Assembly: GCA_002162675.1 (NCBI GenBank) | Contig: MAAE01000037.1 | Span: 124,001 to 188,000 of the forward strand | DNA length: 64,000 nucleotides | Direction of reading: 5' to 3' | Origin: Colwellia sp. 39_35_sub15_T18 | Lineage (GTDB): Bacteria; Pseudomonadota; Gammaproteobacteria; Enterobacterales; Alteromonadaceae | Part shown: positions 27,552 through 36,263 of the stretch, piece after piece | How the letters are laid out: every line of letters starts with the position of its first letter | How positions within the stretch are numbered: position 1 is the first letter of the stretch | Position numbers and translations under genes: made by a program | The notes under the pieces: generated by a model | The model's database searches: none | What the model saw: only the letters and a program-made list of their open reading frames with translations | Told to the model about the DNA's origin: nothing

Positions 27552-30161
27552 TTAGTTTTTTTGTAAATTGTCAATAATAGATTGCTCTAAATGCTCGCTA
27601 ATATTTATTGATTTCAATAACCCTAATAAGTCATAGCTAAGGTTTAGATTGAGATTAACATCATTATCAAGATCCGGGTTTCTCCCCTTGATGATAGTGT
27701 CAAACAGCATATAGCCATCATTAGCCATAGAAACATCAGAAGACAATTGATGATAGTGTATGTTTTGCATGGCATCAAATGCCAATTTCAACTGTAAATC
27801 ACTTGCTTTTAACTGTTCAACCGTCGGGTTATTAGCCACTTTAATAATACCATTACCAACATTATGCAGCTCACCGCCAGCAATGGTAAATTGTTTATCA
27901 TTTAGCATGATAGGCAAGCTACCCGAAATTTTTCCTGTCACTATAATGCCTTGTTTTGGATCTAGCTTAAGTAGTTCCTCTAAGTCTATACTAGTTAGCT
28001 GAACATTAACTGAACGGCTAATGTCAAAAGGCCAATGAGCTTGGGCAATGTTAACGCTGCCGCCAAGGGTTTTGGCATTAACCTGTGTTGCGGTGATACT
28101 CAGCGTTTTGTTTTTAAAGCTAAAGGTTGTTTGTGCAGAGAGTTCAGTTAACAGTGGTGCTGTTTCTACCTTGGCAATAGTTAAGTTATTTATCGACTTT
28201 TTATCGACGCCACCAGATTTAATATAACCGTCAGATAGAATAAATTTTTGCTGCCAATTAAGCTCTTGTAGCCAAGTTCCTGCAATTTCACCGCTAACAT
28301 CGTGTATTGAAATATCAAGCCTTGCGCTATTATTTAACCAATTATCTGTATCTGTTAACTGCCCCGATAAATGATAACTAACACTGCCATCAATGAGTGA
28401 TAATTCAATAGGTAAGTTGTGTTTTAACGTTAGCAATTCGGTAAGATGTAAATTTTTCGCAAAAATTTCTAACTGAGGTTCAGTGATAACACCATTAAGC
28501 TTTACGTTTGCTAGTGACTGCTTATCGGCACTTATGTTTGCGCTTATGTTTGCGGTAATGCTGATATCTTGCAACGAACCGCTAATGTCAGCCTGCAATG
28601 CAACTTGTGCTATTTGAGCGATATTCGTTATTTTTAGCTGTGCAGCCTGACTATTAAGCTGTAAAGATAACTCTGTTCGTCCTTGATTATCAATATGAAT
28701 AGTCCCCTGACCATTGACGATTATTTTTTTTATGCTCAGAGCATGTTTATTAATTGTGTTAGCCGTGCTATTTATTTTTGTTGAGTTTAGGGGTGATTTT
28801 GATAATTTTAGCATTGACAATTCAAGCGTTGTAGTAGGGCTAAAAGTAACTTGCCAACCTAAACTATTTTGTTTTACTGTGCCTGTTGAGGCAATGTTAA
28901 CGGCTTGCTTGCTTATGTTATTTAAACGACTAATTAGCAGCTTTGCCTGCGCCGCATAGTTGCTCTGCTTTAAGGTGAGATTAAGAGTTTTATTTTTTTC
29001 ATAAACCAAAGAAGTATCTGTAAAAGTTACTTGTAAGGGATTTTCTTTATTGTTTGACGTTAATTCAACACTGGCAATAAAAACTTGCTGTTTGGCAAAG
29101 TCAATTTCTATCTTTCCTTGTGGCTTGATGATCAAACCGTTACTAGGGTTATCTTTAATGATATTAATAACATCAGCAGCTATGTTTTTTCTAACTAAAA
29201 GCTCACGCAGTTTTTGCTCATTGAAGTTAGTATTCACAACGCTTTGCTCATCAAGAGTAAACAAGGCTTGGTCAGCGCTTATACGTGTTTGCCATGAAAG
29301 CATGCCGTTAATATTGAATGAGTCACTTTTCTCTAGGCCAGTTTGAGCTATGTCACTTTTTTCTTTACCACTTTTTGCTATATCACTTTTTTCTATGCGA
29401 ATAATGCTGTCGATTGCAACGTTATTAAGCTGACTAGTGGCGGTGAATGTTTCTTTATACCATTGCAACTGAGTTGAGAATTTACCGGCTATTATTAGGT
29501 TTTTATCGTGTTTCGCCGGTAATATTAGCTGATGAACAGCTAAAAATTGCTTTAATGGTGCTAAGTCGGCGTTGAGCTTGGCGGTAAAACTTTTTCCTTC
29601 AGGTTTGAGATTAACCGAGAGAATATTGGCTTGTTCAATGTCTTTTAATGCCAGCTTAATATTACTTTTATTGGCGACAAGCTGTCCGTAAAAAACAGCT
29701 TTGTCGGCATTATCCACTTGAGTGAAAGGAAGGTAAGTAAACTTTTTAATTGTTATCGGTAGCGGTACAGTAAATTGCGCTATTGTTGCTAAGTAATGCT
29801 TAACACTATTTTCAGCAAAGACTTGCTGATTATCATCACTTTGCTCTAGTAACTTTGCTTTACCTTGAATGCTCATTGCTGCAACATGGATAGCGCTTAC
29901 CGGCAAGGTTGAAGAGAGTTGTAATTGTAAACGGACATTCTCAAGCTCTATATCGGCTTGCGGGGAATGAATACACATTTTACTAATAACAATGTCAAAA
30001 GAAGGCGTTAAGTTAAACTCTACACAGCTTAGTTGTGCCTTATGTGCTAATAAAAAGTCATTGATGCTATAAGTAACAATTTGCTTGCGAGCAAAAAAAA
30101 CGACGCTGACTAAGAGAATAGCTCCTAATATGAGGATTAAGGTCAGTTTTATAAAGCGCAC
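27552..30161 (-). CDS. ydbH: YdbH, AsmA-like intermembrane bridge protein
   Basis: 869 residues, like E. coli YdbH (879). One N-terminal transmembrane segment (LTLILILGAILLVSVVFFARK) is followed by a long beta-rich periplasmic region with many repeated hydrophobic strands, the AsmA/TamB-like fold, ending near NLSYDLLGLLKSINISEHL. It contains an in-frame 30-bp tandem repeat, EKSDIAKSGK / EKSDIAQTGL / EKSDSF at about residues 253-278. First gene of the ydbH-ynbE-ydbL operon. Confidence 0.88.
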   Translation of the reverse strand: MRFIKLTLILILGAILLVSVVFFARKQIVTYSINDFLLAHKAQLSCVEFNLTPSFDIVISKMCIHSPQADIELENVRLQLQLSSTLPVSAIHVAAMSIQGKAKLLEQSDDNQQVFAENSVKHYLATIAQFTVPLPITIKKFTYLPFTQVDNADKAVFYGQLVANKSNIKLALKDIEQANILSVNLKPEGKSFTAKLNADLAPLKQFLAVHQLILPAKHDKNLIIAGKFSTQLQWYKETFTATSQLNNVAIDSIIRIEKSDIAKSGKEKSDIAQTGLEKSDSFNINGMLSWQTRISADQALFTLDEQSVVNTNFNEQKLRELLVRKNIAADVINIIKDNPSNGLIIKPQGKIEIDFAKQQVFIASVELTSNNKENPLQVTFTDTSLVYEKNKTLNLTLKQSNYAAQAKLLISRLNNISKQAVNIASTGTVKQNSLGWQVTFSPTTTLELSMLKLSKSPLNSTKINSTANTINKHALSIKKIIVNGQGTIHIDNQGRTELSLQLNSQAAQLKITNIAQIAQVALQADISGSLQDISITANISANISADKQSLANVKLNGVITEPQLEIFAKNLHLTELLTLKHNLPIELSLIDGSVSYHLSGQLTDTDNWLNNSARLDISIHDVSGEIAGTWLQELNWQQKFILSDGYIKSGGVDKKSINNLTIAKVETAPLLTELSAQTTFSFKNKTLSITATQVNAKTLGGSVNIAQAHWPFDISRSVNVQLTSIDLEELLKLDPKQGIIVTGKISGSLPIMLNDKQFTIAGGELHNVGNGIIKVANNPTVEQLKASDLQLKLAFDAMQNIHYHQLSSDVSMANDGYMLFDTIIKGRNPDLDNDVNLNLNLSYDLLGLLKSINISEHLEQSIIDNLQKN

Positions 30162-30379
30162 GTTGAATCCTTACGATAAGCGATTAATGAGAATTTAAAC
30201 TTAGCTTTTCAACTAATCACTTGTATTTTCAGTGAATATATTATTAATTATATCAGAAATACCTCAATGCCAGTTCTTATTTATGCTAATGCGCGATAGT
30301 ATTTTTATCTATGGCTAGCTTAGTTAATTTGTTAAAATTCAAGCATATTATCTACTCTGTTAATCTTACCTATTCCTTT

Positions 30380-30904
30380 ATGCGTTTATTAAAATCTACC
30401 ATCCATGCTGATATTACTGATATGTCTGTAAAAATTTTTACTCGAAAAGCGACTCGCGCGATTGTGCTAAATGGGGAAAATATTCTTTTGCTTTATACCA
30501 AGCGTTATCACGACTATAGCTTACCCGGTGGTGGCATTGATGAAGGAGAAAGCAATATTGGTGGCCTAATTCGTGAATTAAAAGAAGAAACAGGTGCGCA
30601 TAATGTCCAAAACATCCAAGAATTTGGTTTATATGAAGAGTTTAGGCCTTGGCATAAAAGTGGTTTTGATATTGTTTATATGCAGTCTTATTGCTATGTG
30701 TGCACCATAGATGAAGAGTTATTAACCCCTGAGCTTGAGTCGCATGAAATAGATAATGGTATGCACCCCATTTGGATGAACATTCATCAAGCTATCAGCC
30801 ATAATGAACACACCATGGCTAATAGCAAAAAGAAAGGGCTTTCAATTGAGCGTGAAACTTTTTTATTAAAACTCATTGCTAGTGAGTTGTTGCATAAATG
30901 TTAA
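30380..30904 (+). CDS. NUDIX hydrolase
   Basis: 174 residues from the ATG at 30380, preferred because MRLLKSTIH is a common family start; ORF extends upstream to 30311 without support. Nudix box GGGIDEGESNIGGLIRELKEETGA (G-x5-E-x7-RELKEETG). The family hydrolyses nucleoside diphosphate-linked compounds. Divergent from ydbH by about 150 bp (from the ORF's furthest start). Confidence 0.85.
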   Translation: MRLLKSTIHADITDMSVKIFTRKATRAIVLNGENILLLYTKRYHDYSLPGGGIDEGESNIGGLIRELKEETGAHNVQNIQEFGLYEEFRPWHKSGFDIVYMQSYCYVCTIDEELLTPELESHEIDNGMHPIWMNIHQAISHNEHTMANSKKKGLSIERETFLLKLIASELLHKC

Positions 30905-30985
30905 ATATTTAACTAAATCGCTATAAGTTATTGTGGTATGTGTTTATAATTATTTGTATCCTGCTTATGGAAAAACACTTTTGAA

Positions 30986-32140
30986 ATGAATCATCTGCAA
31001 CGCTCCTTAACATTAACAGAAGCCACCAATGACTTACTCAGTCAATGTGATTTACCCGCGTCATTGACTATAGAGCAATGTGCTACTTCACTAGCGATGA
31101 GTATGACTTCTTTTCGCCGTAAACTTGCCCAAGAAGAAAGTAGCTATAAACTCATTCAAAGTAAGTTTTTAAATGAATTATGTGTCACGGCATTGTTAAT
31201 CAAAGATATTAAAATTGATGAGCTTGCCATTAAGTTGGGCTACTCTGAAAGAGCCACATTTGAGCGGGCATTTCGCCAAAAGTTCGCTATAACACCTGCG
31301 CAGTTTCGTGAATTGTCAATGATTGGCAATGATCATAGTAGCCATAAAAAACTTATCGAAATTGCTCAAAACATGCCGCCGATGCCGGGTAGTTGTCGGC
31401 AGTTGCTTAATGAAAAAGAGCAAAATAGTCTTGATCTACAGCGCGTGGTTGAAATTATCAGTAAAGATGCTATTTTTTCGGCTCGCATTATGGGACAAGC
31501 CAGTAAAGCCATCTATGGTAGAACGCCGAAGAGCCTACAAGAAGCCATTAGTCGAAACTTAGGTGTTGGTGCGGTTGTTAATTTCGCGATTGTTTACGCC
31601 ATGAAAGATGCGCTACAAGATAGTGTTGAGCAAGTAATTATTAATCAATACAGCGAAGCTTTTTTACTTGCCCCTAAGCTTTTTCAACGCATTCGTAAAT
31701 CGTTAGCTGCCGATATTAAGTTTGATAATGCTTTAACCGAGCAAGTACTGGTGTTTGCCTTACTAGGTGTATTTTTACTTAGCCATAAAAGTGCTTATAA
31801 ACACAAATTCATGTTGTATTCATTACAAGGGATCGATGATTTGCACTCACTTAATCATCATATTAGGGAGTCAATGGGGATCAGCGTTTACTCGTCATCA
31901 TCACTGATGTTGTCGCTATGGCATATTGATGCCAACCTCGTTAAACAGCTTAATCATTTAGATAAAGTAACTCAGTTACGAGCCAAGAGCAGCGAGCAAG
32001 ATGAATTGGTATTGTTTATGTTGTCGTGTTTGTATTTTTCTGCCGCGGGTCATGCAGATTTTAGTGCCTTAGAGCAAAAAGCAGCATTATTAAATATTAG
32101 CGATTTTGCTGAAATAAAAATGCAATTGTTGCATTCATAA
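30986..32140 (+). CDS. AraC-type HTH domain fused to an HDOD domain
   Basis: 384 residues. The N-terminal ~110 residues form an AraC-family HTH (FRRKLAQEESSYKLIQSKFL, then ELAIKLGYSERATFERAFRQ, KFAITPAQFREL). Residues about 125-330 are an HDOD domain: IAQNMPPMPGSCRQLL, VVEIISKDAIFSARIMGQAS, SLQEAISRNLGVGAVVNFAI. HDOD proteins are usually signalling outputs in two-component or cyclic-di-GMP systems. Having AraC at the N-terminus rather than the C-terminus, with no effector domain, is unusual. Stand-alone gene. Confidence 0.85.
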   Translation: MNHLQRSLTLTEATNDLLSQCDLPASLTIEQCATSLAMSMTSFRRKLAQEESSYKLIQSKFLNELCVTALLIKDIKIDELAIKLGYSERATFERAFRQKFAITPAQFRELSMIGNDHSSHKKLIEIAQNMPPMPGSCRQLLNEKEQNSLDLQRVVEIISKDAIFSARIMGQASKAIYGRTPKSLQEAISRNLGVGAVVNFAIVYAMKDALQDSVEQVIINQYSEAFLLAPKLFQRIRKSLAADIKFDNALTEQVLVFALLGVFLLSHKSAYKHKFMLYSLQGIDDLHSLNHHIRESMGISVYSSSSLMLSLWHIDANLVKQLNHLDKVTQLRAKSSEQDELVLFMLSCLYFSAAGHADFSALEQKAALLNISDFAEIKMQLLHS

Positions 32141-32296
32141 TAGTGCCCCTGACAAACAAGAGCCATGAGCCTATCCTTATAAAACTAACGCTTTAAAACT
32201 ATCCACTGAAAACGAAGTAAGTGGGATTATGAACCTTCTCAGCCAGTAGTAAAAGGGGGCTTGCTATAGACCGAGAAAGCCATAAAAACTTAGCCT

Positions 32297-33016
32297 TTAT
32301 CCATGCACTTTTTTCTGTTGGCGCATCACTAATGCCGCCACTGCCATTATAAAAAAGATAAACATTGATGGTTCAGGCACTGTAGTTACTTGCTCTAAAG
32401 AGACATTGTCGATTAAACCACCTAAAGAGTTTTGTCTACCAAAGGCGGCAAAGCTTAAATTCATTGATTGGGCTTGTGCGGTAAATGAAACTGACTGTAG
32501 TACCCAGTTTGGCGTTAAGCGGCGTCTGCTATCGCTAGCTAAAACCGCTTGCATATCCAAATCAAAAGTCGTTGCTGCGTCATACCAGAATACATTAATG
32601 CCATTGTCATTTTTACCATTGGTACGAGGCTTGTAATAAAACTCTAAAAGGTAATCTGCGCCAACAGTTAATGAATTTAATGTTTGTGTCATCACCGCAT
32701 TTGATGCCCCACGAGGGTGAGAGTCTAACTCAACATGATGAGAGCCATCTTGCGAGCGAGTTACAACATTCTTTTGCAACTCTATGCCATTACCATGCGT
32801 GGTTACCCAGCCTGGTAAACGATAAAATACATCCCAAGCACGGCTTTTATTCTCATAAGCATGCAAATCGGTGTTAAACACTGCTCCTACAGACGTTGAA
32901 TAATCAGCAAATGTCGTTTGCTCGAAACTACCATTAGTAATTAATGAGGCCTGAGAAATTGTACTTGCTACGATTAAAGCAATCGATAACATCATTTTAT
33001 TAACAAATGTAGACAT
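32297..33016 (-). CDS. PEP-CTERM sorting-signal secreted protein
   Basis: 239 residues with an N-terminal signal peptide (STISQASLI). The body resembles a carbohydrate-binding jelly-roll of DUF642 type (LITNGSFEQTTF at the start, then HHVELDSHPRG and TFDLDMQAV). The C-terminus VPEPSMFIFFIMAVAALVMRQQKK is a PEP-CTERM motif: Pro-Glu-Pro, a hydrophobic helix and an Arg-containing tail, which is processed by an exosortase (EpsH). No exosortase is in this window, so the enzyme must be elsewhere. Confidence 0.8.
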   Translation of the reverse strand: MSTFVNKMMLSIALIVASTISQASLITNGSFEQTTFADYSTSVGAVFNTDLHAYENKSRAWDVFYRLPGWVTTHGNGIELQKNVVTRSQDGSHHVELDSHPRGASNAVMTQTLNSLTVGADYLLEFYYKPRTNGKNDNGINVFWYDAATTFDLDMQAVLASDSRRRLTPNWVLQSVSFTAQAQSMNLSFAAFGRQNSLGGLIDNVSLEQVTTVPEPSMFIFFIMAVAALVMRQQKKVHG

Positions 33017-33118
33017 ATAATAGCTGCTTCAGTGATTTAGGAATATGCTGCTAAGTATACGTCGCTGAATAGTTAAAAATATGGCTAAACTGTCCAAATT
33101 CACCTAATACTAGTAACG

Positions 33119-33787
33119 CTAGCTTGTCACCATTTGACTTATCTGCTTGGCACGCTCTTCATCTGACATTTCTGCAGGCTGCGGAGTAATAATACCTATT
33201 TGGCACGCTGGGCGCATAGCAAGTTCATCTAACCATCGTGTTAAGTGACTCAAGCCATCAATACTTATGCCGCTCCATTCATGTATCCGCACCCAAGGCC
33301 AAGTCGACATGTCAGCAATGCTGTATTCATTTCCTGCAATATATTGATTGTTGGCAAGTTGAGCATCTAACACTTCAAATAATCTACGCCCTTCATTTTG
33401 ATAACGATCTATAGCAGCAGGTATTTTTTCAGGGAAGTAACGGTAAAACACATTGGCTTGACCCATCATTGGACCAACGCCTCCCATTTGAAACATTAGC
33501 CATTGCATCACTTGGGAATATTTTTTGGGGTCGCTGGGAATAAACCTGCCCGTCTTTTCTGCCAAATACAGTAATATTGCCCCAGACTCAAAAACAGCAA
33601 AGTCATCATTATCACGATCAATAATTGCTGGAATACGGCCATTGGGATTAATGGCTAAAAACTCTGGTTTTTTTTGCTCTGACGCCATTAAATCAACATG
33701 GTGGACTGTATATTCAAGCCCCATTTCTTCTAAAGCTATCGATATTTTATGACCATTAGGTGTGGCTGCGGTATACAGTTCAATCAT
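33119..33787 (-). CDS. Glutathione S-transferase
   Basis: 222 residues, canonical [25 protein letters not shown] with Ser-like catalytic position (T/S after the first strand), [12 protein letters not shown] (cis-Pro) and [13 protein letters not shown]; helical C-terminal domain with [13 protein letters not shown]. Family members conjugate glutathione to electrophiles. Divergent from a TetR regulator whose putative operators overlap both promoters. Confidence 0.88.
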   Translation of the reverse strand: MIELYTAATPNGHKISIALEEMGLEYTVHHVDLMASEQKKPEFLAINPNGRIPAIIDRDNDDFAVFESGAILLYLAEKTGRFIPSDPKKYSQVMQWLMFQMGGVGPMMGQANVFYRYFPEKIPAAIDRYQNEGRRLFEVLDAQLANNQYIAGNEYSIADMSTWPWVRIHEWSGISIDGLSHLTRWLDELAMRPACQIGIITPQPAEMSDEERAKQISQMVTS

Positions 33788-33816
33788 GAGTTTACCTCTA
33801 ATGTTATTAAATCATT

Positions 33817-33863
33817 TTGTACCTAACGGTACGTTTTGACTTAAATTATACCGTTAGGTACAA
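33817..33863. promoter_or_regulatory. Divergent GST/TetR promoter region with twin operators
   Basis: Two copies of the 12-bp palindromic site TACCGTTAGGTA (TACC-N4-GGTA) occur in opposite orientation, embedded in perfect 15-bp inverted arms: TTGTACCTAACGGTA (33817-33831) and TACCGTTAGGTACAA (33849-33863). A plus-strand promoter, TTGACT (33836-33841), 17 bp, TACAAT (33859-33864), has its -10 on the second arm. A minus-strand promoter, TTGACA (33871-33866), 15 bp, TATAAT (33850-33845), overlaps the same arm. The arrangement is that of a TetR operator controlling both itself and its target. Confidence 0.75.
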
Positions 33864-33900
33864 TATGTCAATTATTTATATATGTTAATTTGAGAAATTT

Positions 33901-34503
33901 GTGGCTAGCGGTCGGAAAAAAGCATTTGATGAAAAAGAAGCACTGCGTGCCGCAATGGAAGTTTTCTGGCTAAAAGGATACGTGGGTGCTTCATTAACAG
34001 ACCTTACTCTAAGTATGGGGATCAATAAGCCCAGCTTATATAGTGCCTTCGGCAATAAAGAAGCATTATTTATCAAGGCCACTAAACTCTATATAGAATC
34101 AGCGGTGAAAGTCCACCTCAAGGTATTGAATGAGCCTAACACACCACTAGCGCAACGCTTAAAAAACTATATGATGTCAATAATTGCCACCCAATGTGAA
34201 TCTGAGCAACCCAAAGGCTGTTTTCTGGTGTTATGTCAATCTGAGACATTGGGCGGGGACATTCCAGAGGCTGCCGCTCGCTTTCTGCAAGAGGCTGGCA
34301 ATATTCCCAAACAGCGACTCACCGCTATATTTAAAGAAGACCCAGAAGCGATTACACTAAAGCTAAACCAGAATGCTGACGGTAATGTTTTGAGTTTATA
34401 TACCACATTAACAGGCACCGCATCTATGGCGCGCTCTGGCGTAGCTATTACTGATTTAGAATATGTGGTTGATACCACGCTACGGGGAATTGGTATTGAG
34501 TAG
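33901..34503 (+). CDS. TetR-family transcriptional regulator
   Basis: 200 residues from a GTG start (ASGRKKAFDEKEALRAAMEVFWLKG). The N-terminal HTH is clear: GASLTDLTLSMGINKPSLYSAFGNKEALFIKA. The C-terminal ligand domain has two cysteines (CESEQPKGCFLVLCQSE). Divergent from a GST, so it probably represses the GST until an electrophile or other ligand binds; the operators above are the predicted sites. Confidence 0.9.
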   Translation: MASGRKKAFDEKEALRAAMEVFWLKGYVGASLTDLTLSMGINKPSLYSAFGNKEALFIKATKLYIESAVKVHLKVLNEPNTPLAQRLKNYMMSIIATQCESEQPKGCFLVLCQSETLGGDIPEAAARFLQEAGNIPKQRLTAIFKEDPEAITLKLNQNADGNVLSLYTTLTGTASMARSGVAITDLEYVVDTTLRGIGIE

Positions 34504-34559
34504 CTACTGAATAGGTACTCAATAAAGACAACGAACAGCAGGTGTTCTCTTTCATTAAC

Positions 34560-35333
34560 CTAGATAATAATCTTGTAAAAGTACAAGGCATTCCAGCCAA
34601 CAAATAGCGCAATGGCGTAGCTCAATAAAGTGCCTAACATCATATATTCAGTCAGTTTCATATCCTTATTTTTTGTTAAATCACCAAATCTAAAGATGGT
34701 TTTTGTGGCGACTAAGAAACCAATACCGGCAAATTGTCCCATAAATACAAAAGAAATAGCTAAACATCGCTCAATATAACCAATCCAAGAGCCAGCAGAA
34801 ACGAGACCGACATTACCCAATACTGCGGCAGTTTTTTCTTGAGAACATTTTTTATCCGTGATCAAACGGTCAGTATAGTTTTTTAACGCTAGCGAAATAA
34901 TTACCGAAGCTGGCTTACACACTAAAAGGTATGAAATAGCAATGATCATATTTTTTGGCGTTAACAAGGTTTTTGCAAAAATGAGCACTTGCTCCAATGT
35001 AAAGCCTGACAGATACGTCCAAACGATACTAATAATTAAAAGATGGATCATTTGATCTACTAAGAAGTATGTCAAATTCTTTTTTCGATAAGATTTCCAA
35101 TAGTCTGTCACTAAGTGTGATACTGAAATAATGACAATGGCAGCTAATGCTTGAAACATCGAGAAAGTAGCGATTAAAAAAACTATGCTATTGAGCAATG
35201 TATGCACCATAAAATGCATCCAAAGTCCTTTTGATTTAATGTGATTACTGTTTCGACACTCAACCCAACCAGCAGGTTGTAGATAAAAATCTCCAATAAA
35301 ATGAGCGGTTAGTAAGAGTAATAATAGTTCCAT
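34560..35333 (-). CDS. DUF3307 family membrane protein
   Basis: 257 residues, several transmembrane helices. The N-terminus MELLLLLLTAHFIGDFYLQPAGW followed by GLWMHFMVHTLLN is the DUF3307 signature, with conserved His/Asp residues (AHFIGDFYLQ) and VTDYWKSY. Function unknown. Downstream of a SatD-like gene; a MITE-like copy now separates them. Confidence 0.85.
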   Translation of the reverse strand: MELLLLLLTAHFIGDFYLQPAGWVECRNSNHIKSKGLWMHFMVHTLLNSIVFLIATFSMFQALAAIVIISVSHLVTDYWKSYRKKNLTYFLVDQMIHLLIISIVWTYLSGFTLEQVLIFAKTLLTPKNMIIAISYLLVCKPASVIISLALKNYTDRLITDKKCSQEKTAAVLGNVGLVSAGSWIGYIERCLAISFVFMGQFAGIGFLVATKTIFRFGDLTKNKDMKLTEYMMLGTLLSYAIALFVGWNALYFYKIII

Positions 35334-35350
35334 TAGTTTTCCCTTTTAAT

Positions 35351-35450
35351 GCATTTATTCAGCTTAAAAATATTTACCACAGAGATCACCGAGGTCACCA
35401 AGGGTAACAAAACCTCTGTGGAGCATCCCAGCTCGGTGGTGAACAGTTAC
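35351..35450 (+). mobile_element. MITE-like interspersed element, copy 8, inserted inside the satD-DUF3307 pair
   Basis: 100 bp, plus orientation, antisense to the operon, from GCATTTATTCAGC to GAACAGTTAC. Flanks CTTTTAAT (35343-35350) and CTTTTGAG (35451-35458) match at 6 of 8. The GGCTCGAAGAGCC module is absent, replaced by a shortened interior. Its end (TTAC) provides the TAA stop of the satD-like gene. Confidence 0.82.
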
Positions 35451-36079
35451 CTTTTGAGTAACGCAACTTTGTTGTTTATTATTTCCATATAATCCCGCAC
35501 TAAGAACGCACCAATGTTACTCAGTCTATTACTAATATTTTGCCGTGTTGTGCCAGTAATATCAGCGATTTTCTTATGTTCGGCAAAGCTGCTCTCGATG
35601 TATTGGTACAATAATTCAGCTTGTGTTTTAGTCAACTTATTGAGTAAATGATTTAAAAACTGTGTTAAGAGAATAATCTCATGATTACTCGCTTGCTGCT
35701 GCCAATGTATTGATAATTCACCTCGCTGGTTATTTTCTAAGCCACGTCCTGATTGTATGAATACCGGGCCTGAAGAAGTATTTGGCCTTTTAGCGTAAAT
35801 TTCATGAGCGCCATAAGCTAGCGATAATGTACATTGTATGGGTTTTGGTGAAAATTTTGATAAATGCAACGCGAGTTTAATCAACAAAGTACTTTTAAGT
35901 GCATAAATTGGCTCAGGATACTGAATTTGAAATTCATCTCCCCTATATATTTCCCCAATGGCATTAAATTTTACATTTGCCTCATCAAGAAAACCTTTAA
36001 GACTATCTATAACGTTTGAGTATGTTTCGTTGGACATCTTTGTTGAATTAACAAGATCTCCTGTCAGTACGGCAATCAT
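35447..36079 (-). CDS. SatD-like protein
   Basis: 210 residues. N-terminus IAVLTGDLVNSTKMSNE and GEIYRGDEFQI match the SatD family (a nucleotide-cyclase-like fold is often described for such proteins, but catalytic residues are not obvious here). C-terminal HTH (KIADITGTTRQNISNRLSNI) suggests nucleic-acid binding. The gene ends LLKR-stop, where the stop comes from the inserted repeat; without it the reading frame would continue two codons to a stop overlapping DUF3307's ATG. SatD and DUF3307 occur together in other bacteria. Confidence 0.75.
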   Translation of the reverse strand: MIAVLTGDLVNSTKMSNETYSNVIDSLKGFLDEANVKFNAIGEIYRGDEFQIQYPEPIYALKSTLLIKLALHLSKFSPKPIQCTLSLAYGAHEIYAKRPNTSSGPVFIQSGRGLENNQRGELSIHWQQQASNHEIILLTQFLNHLLNKLTKTQAELLYQYIESSFAEHKKIADITGTTRQNISNRLSNIGAFLVRDYMEIINNKVALLKR

Positions 36080-36132
36080 TCGAATATACCTATTACAACA
36101 CCATTAAAGCAACCATATATGATTGCAAAAAC

Positions 36133-36187
36133 AAAAGCAATTGAATAAAGTTGCTTTTGAATAGGCAATAATATTCAATTGCCTATT
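36133..36187. promoter_or_regulatory. Two adjacent inverted repeats between satD and an AraC gene
   Basis: AAAAGCAA (36133-36140) pairs with TTGCTTTT (36151-36158), and AATAGGCAAT (36160-36169) pairs with ATTGCCTATT (36178-36187), the latter with an 8-nt loop. They lie in the 184-bp divergent region. They may be regulator-binding palindromes for the adjacent AraC-type protein; no direct evidence. Confidence 0.35.
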
Positions 36188-36263
36188 GCTATCGTCATTT
36201 TTTGCCAATATTTGTTTCTTATGACAACATATATCCAAGATATTTTACTTAAAGGCATATTGC

